NCBI GenBank assembly: GCA_910578215.1
Contig: CAJTPH010000023.1
Coordinates: forward strand, 1-64,000
Reading direction: 5' to 3'
DNA length: 64,000 bases
DNA from: an uncultured Acetatifactor sp.
GTDB lineage: Bacteria; Bacillota; Clostridia; Lachnospirales; Lachnospiraceae
Shown piece by piece: positions 44,022-53,081 of this stretch. The first letter of the stretch is position 1. Every line of letters begins with the position of its first letter. The translations under genes and the position numbers were made by a program. The notes under the pieces were generated by a model, which saw only the letters and a program-made list of their open reading frames with translations, did no database searches and was not told the origin of the DNA.

Positions 44022-45461
44022 TTATTCTTTGGCCTCCAGCCGATAAATCACAAAATCATAGTACATATAATGAAAGGCAAGAGCCTCCTCATAGGCATAG
44101 CTTTCCGTGGCAAACTGCGGCGTATCTCCCGCAAAGGCAATATACCACAAAGCGCCCCCGCCCTTTAACTGATTAGGGTCAGTGAGGGAATCCGTATTTG
44201 CAAAGGGTAGACTGTAGAGCTTATACGGATATATATAATATTGATGGTCAGGGTGATACACGCTCATGAACATGGTATGAGGGCCGGTGGCAATGATCTC
44301 GTCCTGTTCTCCCACCTGCTCCTCCCAAAAGGTCTCAAAGGTCTTCAGGCCGCCGTCATAATCCAAAATAATTTCTTCCCTGTACTGTACCAGAAAACAG
44401 ACGGCTGCCGCCGTCAAAATCCCCGCCTTCCACCTGAGCTGCTTCAGACGGCTTACGCCTGCCGCATAGAAAAGCATCAGGAAGCCAAAGCCTGAGAATA
44501 CATATCTTCCCAGAAAGCAGTTATTCATAAAGGCCGAAATCAGCCCTCCGGTGAGTACCGTGAGTCCCAGCGCTCCCATGCCCACCGCCGGCCCATAATT
44601 CCTCTCTGCCCGCATCCAGTCTACCGCCAGATACCCCAGAACCAGACAGATTCCCATACCTGTAAACATCACGGGGCCCTTGGGCGTCTCCAGCGCGGAA
44701 AACCATTCCTTACAATAATCCATAAAGGAATAAATCGTTGCCAGCTCCGCAGTGGAGCCCGTATCATACTGCATCCGTTGAATCATCTGCCTGCAGGTGA
44801 CCGCCAGCCAGGGCGAAAACGCAAGGGCAACAATGCCTCCGCAGATAAAAAACGCCCTTATCTTTTGCTTATCCTTCCGATGCAGCAGCACCCCAAGGAA
44901 AAGCAGATAAAAGAAAAACGCCTGTATCATGGTAAACGTATGGCAGTAAACCGTACATATACTGACTACGCAGAACATACGCCATTTCCCGGGCGTTGCA
45001 TCCAGATAAATATCATATGCCAAAAGCCCCATACAGGTGGTAAAAAATAATGCCGCGGCATACATTCTCACATTCCCTGCCTGTACGCTCATAATGGGCA
45101 TCAATATGGAAAAAAGCATAAACCAGACCGAGAGCTTCTGCCCGAATAATTTTTTTACATAATATTTCCCCAGCAGCAGGTAGCCTTCCATAAAAAGAAG
45201 CGACAAGAGCTTCAGCTTCCAAAACTGTGTGCCTCCGCCCAAAAGATGATAAAATATTTTCAGGATAGAATAATAAAAGGGGGAATGGTCATCCACCACG
45301 GAGGTATAGAATAACCGCATCCATGACTGTGACACCATGGACGCCGAATATGCCTCATCATACCATAAATTGTCGGTAATACACAATGCTCCCCAGACAA
45401 GCAGCCCCACAACAGGCAGCGCATGCCAGATAATCGTATTCTTCTTTTCCGTATTCATCAT
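44022..45461 (-). CDS. GT39-type membrane glycosyltransferase
   Basis: A 479-residue integral membrane protein with about eleven helices and an outer DE motif (NLWYDEAYSASM at about 32-43) just after the first helix. That is the signature of PMT/ArnT-like GT-C enzymes, which use polyprenyl-linked sugars. A short hydrophilic C-terminal domain ends the protein. Donor and acceptor are unknown. Confidence 0.78.
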   Translation of the reverse strand: MMNTEKKNTIIWHALPVVGLLVWGALCITDNLWYDEAYSASMVSQSWMRLFYTSVVDDHSPFYYSILKIFYHLLGGGTQFWKLKLLSLLFMEGYLLLGKYYVKKLFGQKLSVWFMLFSILMPIMSVQAGNVRMYAAALFFTTCMGLLAYDIYLDATPGKWRMFCVVSICTVYCHTFTMIQAFFFYLLFLGVLLHRKDKQKIRAFFICGGIVALAFSPWLAVTCRQMIQRMQYDTGSTAELATIYSFMDYCKEWFSALETPKGPVMFTGMGICLVLGYLAVDWMRAERNYGPAVGMGALGLTVLTGGLISAFMNNCFLGRYVFSGFGFLMLFYAAGVSRLKQLRWKAGILTAAAVCFLVQYREEIILDYDGGLKTFETFWEEQVGEQDEIIATGPHTMFMSVYHPDHQYYIYPYKLYSLPFANTDSLTDPNQLKGGGALWYIAFAGDTPQFATESYAYEEALAFHYMYYDFVIYRLEAKE

Positions 45462-45557
45462 ATTATCAATCTCTCATTCAGCTCCGTTTATCATATTTTC
45501 GGCACAAAATTCCCGGATTATCCGGATTGTATGCGGCAATTCGGCGCCGCCCTTTTT

Positions 45558-47402
45558 CTACTCAAACTGCGCGTTATAAAGCCGCCTGTAAACGCCCTGG
45601 GCCGCCATCAGCTCCCTGTGGGTGCCCTGCTCCACCACCTCTCCGTTGTCAACCACCAGGATAAGGTCGGCATTTTCAATGGTGGAGAGCCTGTGGGCAA
45701 TGACAAAGCAGGTCTTGCCCTCCATCAGCTTCAGCATCGCCTTTTGAATCTGTCTCTCGGTCCGGGTGTCAACATTTGAGGTCGCCTCGTCCAGTATCAG
45801 CATTTTTGCGTCCAGAAGCATGGCGCGCGCAATGGTCAAAAGCTGCTTCTGCCCCTTGGAAATATTGGTTCCCTCATCCGTAAGCACGGTGTCATAGCCC
45901 TCCGGAAGGCGCTTGATAAAGGAATGGATATGCGCCGCCCGGGCCGCAGCCTCCACCTGTTCCCTGGTTGCCCCCTCCTTGCCGTAGGCCAGATTTTCAT
46001 AAATGCTTCCGTAAAACAGCCATGTGTCCTGCAAAACCATGGCATACGCCTTGCGCAGGCTCCGCCTGGTCAGGCTGCCCGCCTCCTTCCCGTCCACCAG
46101 AATCCGTCCGCTGTCCGGGTCATAAAACCGCATAAGCAGGTTAATCAGGGTGGTCTTGCCTGCGCCTGTAGGACCTACGATAGCGATCAGCTTACCGGGC
46201 TGTGCCGTGAAGCTCAGATCGTGAATAATGGTTTTTCCCGGAAGATAACCGAAGCTTACATGATCCGCCCTCACCTCTCCGGACACCTCGCTCAGCTCCT
46301 CCGCACCCGCCATGTCCGCGGGCTCCGGCTCCTCGTCTATAAGACGGAACACTCTCTCCGCCGCGGCAAGGGCGGACTGCAGCTCGCTGAAAATATTTGC
46401 CGCCTCGTTAATGGGTCCCGAAAATTTGCGGGAATACAGCACAAAGGAGGAGATGTCTCCCACCCTCATATGCCCGGCAAGGTACAGTAAAGCGCCGAAC
46501 ACGCTGATCAGCGAAAGCGACAGATTATTGATAAAGTTTACACAGGGGCCCACCACACTTCCGTAATATTCCGCGCGGTAATAGGCGTCCACCGCCTCTT
46601 TGTTCTTTTTGTTAAAGCGATGCTGGGTATATTCCTCCCGACCGTAGGCCTTCAGCGTTTTCTGCCCCGTTATCATTTCCTCCACAAAACCGTTCATTGC
46701 CCCCAGCTTGGCGGAGCGCAGCCTGAAAAGCGGTCTTGTCCTGCCGGTAATATATTTTGTAATCAGGACGGACATGGGCACGGTCACCGCAAAAACCAGC
46801 ACCAGCACGGGCGATATGGTAAGCATCATCACCAGGGCGCCCACCACCGTGATCACCGTGGTAAAAAGCTGCACCAGATCGTTTGACAGGGACGCGTTCA
46901 CCGTGTCGATGTCGTAGGAGATCCGGCTGATAATATCGCCGGTCTGATGTATGTCAAAGTATCCCACCGGCAGGGTCATCAGCTTCTCAAACACATCCTG
47001 GCGCATCCGGTATACGACCTTTCGGCTGATTGTCAGCATCAGCACCTGCAGGCCGTAAGCCATCAGCGCCGATATCACATAAAACGCCGCCATCCATGCC
47101 GCGTAGAGAAATACGGTCCGGAAATCCACCGCCCCCTCCCCAAGCTCGATGGCTCCGATACACAGCCCTGTGAGCTTGGGACCTATCAGAGAGAACAGAT
47201 TACTGCCCAGGGTACAGATAATAGCCGCCAGCAGCAGCCATTTATAATGCAGCATATATTTTCCAAGCCGCAGAATGGTTCCTCTGGTATATCTTCTTTG
47301 GTACTGCTCCCGGTTCTCCCTCCCCGCGTTTTGGTCCGGTCCCTGTTCTTCCTTCCCCGCGTTTAATTGGGTTACCGGGCTTTTATTTACTTTACCGCTC
47401 AT
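45558..47402 (-). CDS. ABC exporter half-transporter (type IV), second
   Basis: A 614-residue fused permease-ATPase. Six helices lie within about 50-350. The ATPase has Walker A GPTGAGKTT, signature ISKGQKQLLTIAR (SKGQ replacing SGGQ) and Walker B MLILDEATSNVD. The start codon overlaps the preceding stop by 4 bases, which is typical of heterodimeric multidrug exporters of the TM287/288 type. Confidence 0.93.
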   Translation of the reverse strand: MSGKVNKSPVTQLNAGKEEQGPDQNAGRENREQYQRRYTRGTILRLGKYMLHYKWLLLAAIICTLGSNLFSLIGPKLTGLCIGAIELGEGAVDFRTVFLYAAWMAAFYVISALMAYGLQVLMLTISRKVVYRMRQDVFEKLMTLPVGYFDIHQTGDIISRISYDIDTVNASLSNDLVQLFTTVITVVGALVMMLTISPVLVLVFAVTVPMSVLITKYITGRTRPLFRLRSAKLGAMNGFVEEMITGQKTLKAYGREEYTQHRFNKKNKEAVDAYYRAEYYGSVVGPCVNFINNLSLSLISVFGALLYLAGHMRVGDISSFVLYSRKFSGPINEAANIFSELQSALAAAERVFRLIDEEPEPADMAGAEELSEVSGEVRADHVSFGYLPGKTIIHDLSFTAQPGKLIAIVGPTGAGKTTLINLLMRFYDPDSGRILVDGKEAGSLTRRSLRKAYAMVLQDTWLFYGSIYENLAYGKEGATREQVEAAARAAHIHSFIKRLPEGYDTVLTDEGTNISKGQKQLLTIARAMLLDAKMLILDEATSNVDTRTERQIQKAMLKLMEGKTCFVIAHRLSTIENADLILVVDNGEVVEQGTHRELMAAQGVYRRLYNAQFE

Positions 47403-49207
47403 TCCACTCCCCCCTCTCCGGTCTGGGTTCTGCTTATCTCGGCATAAACCTCACAGCCTTTCATAAGCTCCTCGTGGGTGCCATAGCCGATGGGCTCTCC
47501 GTCCTGAAGAACCAGAATATGGTCCGCGCCGCGGATAGAGCTTACCCGCTGTGCCACGATCACAAGGGTAGTTCCCTGAAAATGCTCCTTGATTCCCCTG
47601 CGCAGCTGTGCGTCCGTGCGGTAATCCAAAGCGCTGGAGGAATCGTCCAGTATCAGAATCTCCGGTTTTGCGGCAAGGGCCCTGGCAATGAGCACACGCT
47701 GCTTCTGTCCGCCGCTTAAATTTGCTCCCTTGATATTCAGGGCCTCTCCTGCCTTGTCGGAGCGGCTCTCCACAAACTCGCTGGCACGGGCATACAAAAG
47801 CGCCTCCTGAATCTGTTCCTCGGTCATATCCCTTCCCAGGCTCACATTTCCCGCGATGGTATCCTCGAAAATAGTATCGTTCTGAAACACTACCCCAAAC
47901 TTTTTCTTAAGCTCCTCCGGCCGATAGCTGCGCACGTCCCTGCCCGCAATACGGACACAGCCCTGGTCTACATCGTACATCCGCATCATCAGGTTGATAA
48001 CGGTGGACTTTCCGGACCCTATCTCCCCTATGATTCCCAGCGTTTCTCCCTTTTTGATATGAAAGCTTAAATCTCTGATGTTTGCGCTTTCCTGATTAAC
48101 GGCGGTTTCCGATGCACTGCCCGCCGTGCCGTCAATGCCCTTTTTGCTTTTAATATAAGAAAAGGTCACATGTTCAAAAGCAATTTCTGCGTCCGCCCCG
48201 TCTCCCGGCTCCATATAGATATCCTCCGCCACTTTCATATCATCCCCGCACTCCAGCACCTGCCAGATACGGTTCCCTGAGGCGATCGCCTTGGAGAGAA
48301 CGGTGAACATCTTTGAAATAGACAGCATGGCGTTTAAAATAATGGTAAAATAGGTGGTAAACGCAAGGATCTTACCCACATCAGAGGTTCCCGCGTTCAC
48401 CCTGTAAGCCCCCACCAGGATAACGCCTACCAGCCCCAGATTCAGCAGTATGTTCATGGAAGGATTGATAACCGCCATCACCATGCCGTTTTTCCGCTCT
48501 CGCTCCACCACATCTTTATTGATAGAGCGAAACTTCTCCGTCTCATAATCGGACTTGGACAACGCCCTGATGACACGCATGCCCGCGATATCCTCCCGCA
48601 CCATACGGACAAACCGGTCGTTCGCCTCCTGCAGGCCCGCATACATGGGAATGCTGCGCCTTGACACATATACCGTGATAAATCCCAGCACCGGCAGCGT
48701 AGCCAGAAGCACACACGCCATGGCTGCATCAAGGGTGAAGGTGACAAAGATGCCCCCGATTAAAAGTATGGGAGCACGCACCCCAAGCCTCTGTACACGT
48801 CCCAGCATTTGATGCACATTGTAGGTGTCCGAGGTCATTCTGGAAATCAAAGAGGGCTTGGTAAAGGAATCCGTCTGAGCGTTGGACAGATACATGGTCT
48901 TTGAAAACAGGTCATGCCGAATCCTCTCGGTAGCGTCGCTCGCCACTCTGGACGCCATACGGTTGGCAATAATATTAAACGACACGGCGCATATGGAGCA
49001 TACGATCATCAAAAGTCCCCATAACAGAATCAGGCGCCTGTTTTCCATAGGAATCACCGAATCAATAATATGTGCCAGAATATAGGGGATACACAGATCC
49101 ATGATCGTTCCCACAAACTTAACCAGGAATCCCACTCCCATCCGCCCAAAATAGGGCTGTAAATACTTCAATACAATCTGCTTCAATTTTCTACCCTGCT
49201 TTCCCAT
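47399..49207 (-). CDS. ABC exporter half-transporter (type IV), first
   Basis: About 602 residues. Walker A is GEIGSGKST, the signature is LSGGQKQRVLIAR and the Walker B is ILILDDSSSALD, with Asp in place of the usual catalytic Glu. This marks the degenerate site of a heterodimeric exporter, and the downstream partner has the intact Glu. The longer frame starting at 49270 lies inside a terminator-like stem, so the ATG at 49207 is preferred. Confidence 0.93.
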   Translation of the reverse strand: MGKQGRKLKQIVLKYLQPYFGRMGVGFLVKFVGTIMDLCIPYILAHIIDSVIPMENRRLILLWGLLMIVCSICAVSFNIIANRMASRVASDATERIRHDLFSKTMYLSNAQTDSFTKPSLISRMTSDTYNVHQMLGRVQRLGVRAPILLIGGIFVTFTLDAAMACVLLATLPVLGFITVYVSRRSIPMYAGLQEANDRFVRMVREDIAGMRVIRALSKSDYETEKFRSINKDVVERERKNGMVMAVINPSMNILLNLGLVGVILVGAYRVNAGTSDVGKILAFTTYFTIILNAMLSISKMFTVLSKAIASGNRIWQVLECGDDMKVAEDIYMEPGDGADAEIAFEHVTFSYIKSKKGIDGTAGSASETAVNQESANIRDLSFHIKKGETLGIIGEIGSGKSTVINLMMRMYDVDQGCVRIAGRDVRSYRPEELKKKFGVVFQNDTIFEDTIAGNVSLGRDMTEEQIQEALLYARASEFVESRSDKAGEALNIKGANLSGGQKQRVLIARALAAKPEILILDDSSSALDYRTDAQLRRGIKEHFQGTTLVIVAQRVSSIRGADHILVLQDGEPIGYGTHEELMKGCEVYAEISRTQTGEGGVE

Positions 49208-49256
49208 TTTGTCCCAAAGGCACTGCCTGCAATGCATGCGCCGGGAACAACCTAAA

Positions 49257-49287
49257 GCCGGACAGCACACCCCGTGTACTGTCCGGC
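49257..49287 (-). terminator. Terminator of the second chemoreceptor
   Basis: GCCGGACAG and its complement form a 9-bp stem 45 bases past the receptor stop, and TTTAGGTTGTT follows on the minus strand. It also overlaps the rejected upstream start of the ABC gene. Confidence 0.6.
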
Positions 49288-49331
49288 AACCCTGTTTATT
49301 CTATCTGCAAAGCATTGCAGCGCCTCGATCG

Positions 49332-51413
49332 TCAAACCTTAAATACCGAAACCTCCGACACCAGGCCATCCATATTTTCTCCCAGCACATCCGCCGTATG
49401 GTTCAGGTTCTGGACATTTTCCACCAGCCTATCCAATACCTCTCTCACTACCTCGGCACTGTTTGCGGTCTCCTCAATGATATCGGATATATTCTTCACT
49501 GCCTCCACCGTATAGCTTCTTTCGTGGTCCGCCTTCTCGGTGCTGTCCACAATATTCTTCAGTCCGTCGATGAGCATGCTCATTCTCTGCTGCATCTCAC
49601 GGAATACTTCGATTACCTGATCCACCGACTCTGTCTGGGAGGCCACCATCGCCTGTGCAAGCTGTGCGCTTTCCACACTGTCCAGGGTCTGTGCCGTAAT
49701 ATGTTTCACGTTATTGCTGATCTCTCCTGCCGCCGTCGCGGAGTCGTCGGCAAGCTTGCGGATTTCTTCTGCCACCACCGCAAAGCCTCTGCCCGCCTCG
49801 CCTGCTCTCGCCGCCTCAATGGAAGCATTCAGGGACAGCAGGTTGGTCTGCTCTGAGATCTCCGTGATCGTGCCGACGAAGGTGTTGATGATTTCCGACT
49901 TCTGGCGCAGGGAATCGATACTCTCGCCCACCTTTTGGGTAATGTCATTGGTCTTTCTTGCCCGCTCGCCCAAAAGCTGTACGATCTCCATACCGCGGTT
50001 GATCATGTTCTCCGTCTCGTCAACCAATCTTTCGACCTGCTCCACCACGCCGCTTGCGTTCTGTATCTCCGCCGAAAGCCTGTCAGTCTTGTTCACGCAT
50101 TCCTGCGCATGCTCTGACTGTCTGGACATACCCTCGTTAATCTCATTGATTGCCGCCATGATATCCGTAGAATAGTCGCTTATGACCCCGGAGACCTTCT
50201 CCACCGCCTGGGCAGATTCCTCCAGCTGGCCTGTGGCCGCCGTCACCTTGCGCACCAGATTCTTTGTGTTTGAAATCATGTTGTTTGCGGAGCCTGCCAG
50301 ATTTCTGAATTCATCCCTGCCCCTTGCCGCTACCTGAACCGTCAGATCGCCCTGGGCCACCACGCCGAAGCTCTTGGAGATCCTCCGCAGGTTGTTCTGA
50401 ATGCCAACTACGATCAACAGCCCGACCACCAGCACAATAATACACGCAAGAACCACCAGCCCGATTGTCAGGCTCTTGATTTCCTCCGCCTGCGCGGTGA
50501 TCAGCTTCATGGGTACGAGGGCACATATGGCAGCGCCTGTTCTCTCGTTCACCTTATAAATAAACTGGTAATCCGCTCCCTTGAAATCAACCTTTTGTAC
50601 GCCCGACAGCTCCTGGCTGAAAACAGGCGCAAAAAAGCTCTGACCATAAAATACGTTTTCACCCTGGTTGAGAACGCTTTCCGCGCCCTCATCAAGATTT
50701 TCATAAATCAGCTCTTTACCGTCTTCGGTGATAAAGCCGATTATGCTGCCCCTGCCTAAATCAAACTGCACCAGGAAATTAGAGATGGCATCCTTGTCAA
50801 CATCCACGATCACCGCTCCCATATTGTTTACGGTAAGAATCTGATACGACATGAAATATGTACTTGAATCCATCTCAAACAGCCCATCCAACAGGGTATG
50901 ATTATCGATCCAATGGTCGGTCCCGATTATTGTTCCCACATCCGAATCCCTGTATTCCCCCAGTACGCCGTCCATCGTACCTCCGAAATAGGTAGATATT
51001 AAAGCTACTCCTGACGGAGTAAGGATATGCATATGCTTGATAAAGGGATTGGTGGAACGCGCCGTATCCATGTCCATCCTCGTGCTGTTTGCAAACTTTC
51101 TTTTTTCCGACATGTCATCACTGCTGGAGCTGATAACATAACGGCTCAGATCATTGTTATAAACATACTTTGCCGCCTCAGCTTCCACCTGTGAAAACGC
51201 CATGTCCACATACTGTTCCGCCATGTTGATGGTCTGCATGGCAGAGCTCTGAAAGCTATCGTTTAAACCCTTCGCAGAGCTTATGTACGCAGAAACGCCG
51301 ATTACAATCATAAAGACAATCGGCACAAAAAAACACATTATAATCTTGTTTCTGATGCTAAAAAGCATCAGCCCCCTTTTTTTATTCCCGCCGTTCTTCT
51401 CCTTCCGTGCCAT
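49332..51413 (-). CDS. Methyl-accepting chemotaxis protein with dCache-like sensor
   Basis: A 693-residue transmembrane chemoreceptor. Helix one lies at about 22-44, an extracellular dCache-like sensor at about 50-305, helix two at about 308-330, then HAMP (NNLRRISKSFGVVAQGDLTVQV) and a long signalling coiled coil. The hairpin tip is EQTNLLSLNASIEAARAGEA followed by GRGFAVVAEEIRKLADDS. It is a single-gene unit with its own promoter and a structured leader of about 145 bases. Confidence 0.94.
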   Translation of the reverse strand: MARKEKNGGNKKRGLMLFSIRNKIIMCFFVPIVFMIVIGVSAYISSAKGLNDSFQSSAMQTINMAEQYVDMAFSQVEAEAAKYVYNNDLSRYVISSSSDDMSEKRKFANSTRMDMDTARSTNPFIKHMHILTPSGVALISTYFGGTMDGVLGEYRDSDVGTIIGTDHWIDNHTLLDGLFEMDSSTYFMSYQILTVNNMGAVIVDVDKDAISNFLVQFDLGRGSIIGFITEDGKELIYENLDEGAESVLNQGENVFYGQSFFAPVFSQELSGVQKVDFKGADYQFIYKVNERTGAAICALVPMKLITAQAEEIKSLTIGLVVLACIIVLVVGLLIVVGIQNNLRRISKSFGVVAQGDLTVQVAARGRDEFRNLAGSANNMISNTKNLVRKVTAATGQLEESAQAVEKVSGVISDYSTDIMAAINEINEGMSRQSEHAQECVNKTDRLSAEIQNASGVVEQVERLVDETENMINRGMEIVQLLGERARKTNDITQKVGESIDSLRQKSEIINTFVGTITEISEQTNLLSLNASIEAARAGEAGRGFAVVAEEIRKLADDSATAAGEISNNVKHITAQTLDSVESAQLAQAMVASQTESVDQVIEVFREMQQRMSMLIDGLKNIVDSTEKADHERSYTVEAVKNISDIIEETANSAEVVREVLDRLVENVQNLNHTADVLGENMDGLVSEVSVFKV

Positions 51414-51426
51414 AAATCACCACCAA

Positions 51427-51520
51427 GCCTCAGGCAGACAGAGTTATCCTTTTGAGGCGCAAACGCATACAGTGAAAGAGGGCGTTTGCATAATTTTCCT
51501 TTCTTAGATTTTTCTTTCAC
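51427..51520 (-). ncRNA. Structured 5' leader (predicted pseudoknot) of the second chemoreceptor
   Basis: Two stems abut exactly: GCAAACGC/GCGTTTGC (51459-51489, 15-base loop) and GCCTCA/TGAGGC (51427-51458). The loop of the first stem contains TCTTTCAC, which is complementary over 8 bases to GTGAAAGA at 51513-51520 on the 5' side, so a pseudoknot can form. The second stem ends 14 bases before the ATG, with GGTGGTGA between. It does not match the c-di-GMP-I or -II riboswitch sequences that I know. A regulatory RNA is inferred from fold and position only. Confidence 0.45.
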
Positions 51521-51565
51521 CTTGAATATTCCATGACAAAAACCGCAATCAAACTTCTTACTTGG

Positions 51566-51594
51566 ATTATACACTATTTCTCCCATTTAACCAA
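51566..51594 (-). promoter_or_regulatory. Promoter of the second chemoreceptor
   Basis: TTGGTT (51589-51594), 17-base spacer, TATAAT (51566-51571). The start site near 51559 gives a leader of about 145 bases that holds the predicted fold. Confidence 0.65.
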
Positions 51595-51652
51595 TACCAA
51601 ATATCACAAAAAAGCAACATTGTGCAAAATAGACAAAAATGCATCATAATAA

Positions 51653-52888
51653 TTAAAAATTGATGAACTCTAAATATTTCTTGGAAAATGCCGGCTCATT
51701 TGCAAGATTTACAATCTCCGTCCCTTCCACCGTTTGTTCAAGCCCTGCCTCCAGACTTTCTCTCCCGCCTGCAAAAACAGCCCTGCCCGCAGCCAGGCAG
51801 CCGCCCAGAGCCGTATTTCCTCCCGTGACCGCCTTTTTTGCCAAAGCCGGGGGAAGCAGGCCGATTTCGGCGGCGTCAGAGGGCTTCAGATAATATCCGA
51901 AGCCGCCTGCCAGAATTACCCTGCCGACCTGCTCCGCGCGCACGCCGTACTTCTCCAGCAGCACCTCTATCCCCGCCGCTGCCGCCGCCTTTGCCAGCTG
52001 CACTGCCCGCACCGCCTCCTGCGTCACCCGCACGTTTCCCACACGGACGCCCTTCTCAAAAAATTCCTCCGCCAAAAGACCTGTGGCATCCATGCAGCCC
52101 TCTCTCTTTAAAGCCGCCAGAATACTGATCATATCGGCGCCCCACACCCCTCTGTTGGGGCCGCCCTCAAAGGCAGGTCCCGCCGCCGTGGCACAGGCTA
52201 TTCTCCTGCGGCTGTTTCCCAATACCATCTCTCCGTTTGTCCCCAGGTCAACAAGCAGCGTCAGTCCTTCCTGCTCCGCCATCCTGCAGGCAAGGACCCC
52301 CGCAAGGATATCGCCGCCCACAAAGGCGGAAAAGCACGGAAATCCGAAGCAGGGAACGCCCTCAATCTCCATGTCCGCAGGCTTCGGATGGGACGCAAAA
52401 AAAGGAGCGTGACCCAGCTCCCAAACATCGATGCCCTGAAGAAAATATGTCATTGTGGTATTTGCCGCATACACCAGGCACAGCTCCTCCCCTGGCGCAA
52501 GCCTGGCCTTAAACCTGAGAAGACCCTGCCGCAGCACCTTAAGCGCCATGCCCTTCAGGTCTGCCGCCTTGACCGGATCTTCCGCCGCCTGTATCCTGGA
52601 CAGCACATCCGCACCGTAAACGGTCTGGGGATTTACCGTCAGATACCGGTCTTCTACGGCGCCGTCCTCCCCGTAGAGAAGCATGGCGATTGTGGTGGTG
52701 CCGATGTCCGCCGCCGCAAGCCGCCTGCCTCCGCCGTGCAGGGGCCGCCTTTCATCGAAAAGCGCAGCCCCCGCCTCCGGACCAAGCACATGCATCCCTG
52801 CCGTCTGTCCGGAGGATGCCGTCACCCCGGGACACAGCCCGCAGCCGGTACAGATACGGCAGCGCAGACCTCTTTTCTTCTCCTCCAT
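51653..52888 (-). CDS. ASKHA-fold (RACo-like, DUF4445) protein with N-terminal Cys motif
   Basis: About 411 residues from the ATG at 52888 (GGAG upstream; a longer frame of 39 Arg-rich codons is a shadow of the gene before). It begins with CRICTGCGLC, a CxxCxxCxxC motif that could hold an Fe-S cluster. The remainder is an ASKHA ATPase-fold domain with phosphate motifs AADIGTTTIAMLL and LVDLGTNGEMVLG and adenosine motif ILAGGFGYYL, as in reductive activators of corrinoid proteins. Those activators usually have a 2Fe-2S domain in front. No corrinoid protein or methyltransferase gene is nearby, so its target is unknown. Confidence 0.8.
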   Translation of the reverse strand: MEEKKRGLRCRICTGCGLCPGVTASSGQTAGMHVLGPEAGAALFDERRPLHGGGRRLAAADIGTTTIAMLLYGEDGAVEDRYLTVNPQTVYGADVLSRIQAAEDPVKAADLKGMALKVLRQGLLRFKARLAPGEELCLVYAANTTMTYFLQGIDVWELGHAPFFASHPKPADMEIEGVPCFGFPCFSAFVGGDILAGVLACRMAEQEGLTLLVDLGTNGEMVLGNSRRRIACATAAGPAFEGGPNRGVWGADMISILAALKREGCMDATGLLAEEFFEKGVRVGNVRVTQEAVRAVQLAKAAAAAGIEVLLEKYGVRAEQVGRVILAGGFGYYLKPSDAAEIGLLPPALAKKAVTGGNTALGGCLAAGRAVFAGGRESLEAGLEQTVEGTEIVNLANEPAFSKKYLEFINF

Positions 52889-52904
52889 ACCGGCTCCGCT
52901 CCTT

Positions 52905-53078
52905 CTACACAAACTGATTCTGCTCCTTATCATAGCGGTAATCCACCGCCGCAAGCCTGTCCGTAATCTCCTGCTTCTCCACGCCGAGATCCTCGCACAG
53001 CGCATCCAGGTCTCTGTAAAAATCCCGCAGCTTTAAATTCACAAAGCCTAACAATATAAACGGGTCCTTGGGAATCAT
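52905..53078 (-). CDS. DUF4250 small protein (57 aa)
   Basis: A 57-residue protein starting MIPKDPFILLGFVNLKLRDF and ending DYRYDKEQNQFV, which matches my memory of DUF4250, a small conserved family of Clostridia. GGAG lies 8 bases before the ATG. It starts 3 bases after the alpha-galactosidase stop, and its stop is 16 bases before the ASKHA gene start, so the three are co-transcribed. Function unknown. Confidence 0.85.
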   Translation of the reverse strand: MIPKDPFILLGFVNLKLRDFYRDLDALCEDLGVEKQEITDRLAAVDYRYDKEQNQFV

Positions 53079-53081
53079 CTT

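Noticed and set aside
51368..51586. 72-residue frame in the second chemoreceptor leader
   Set aside because: Starts at or above the transcription start, has no ribosome site and covers the structured leader.
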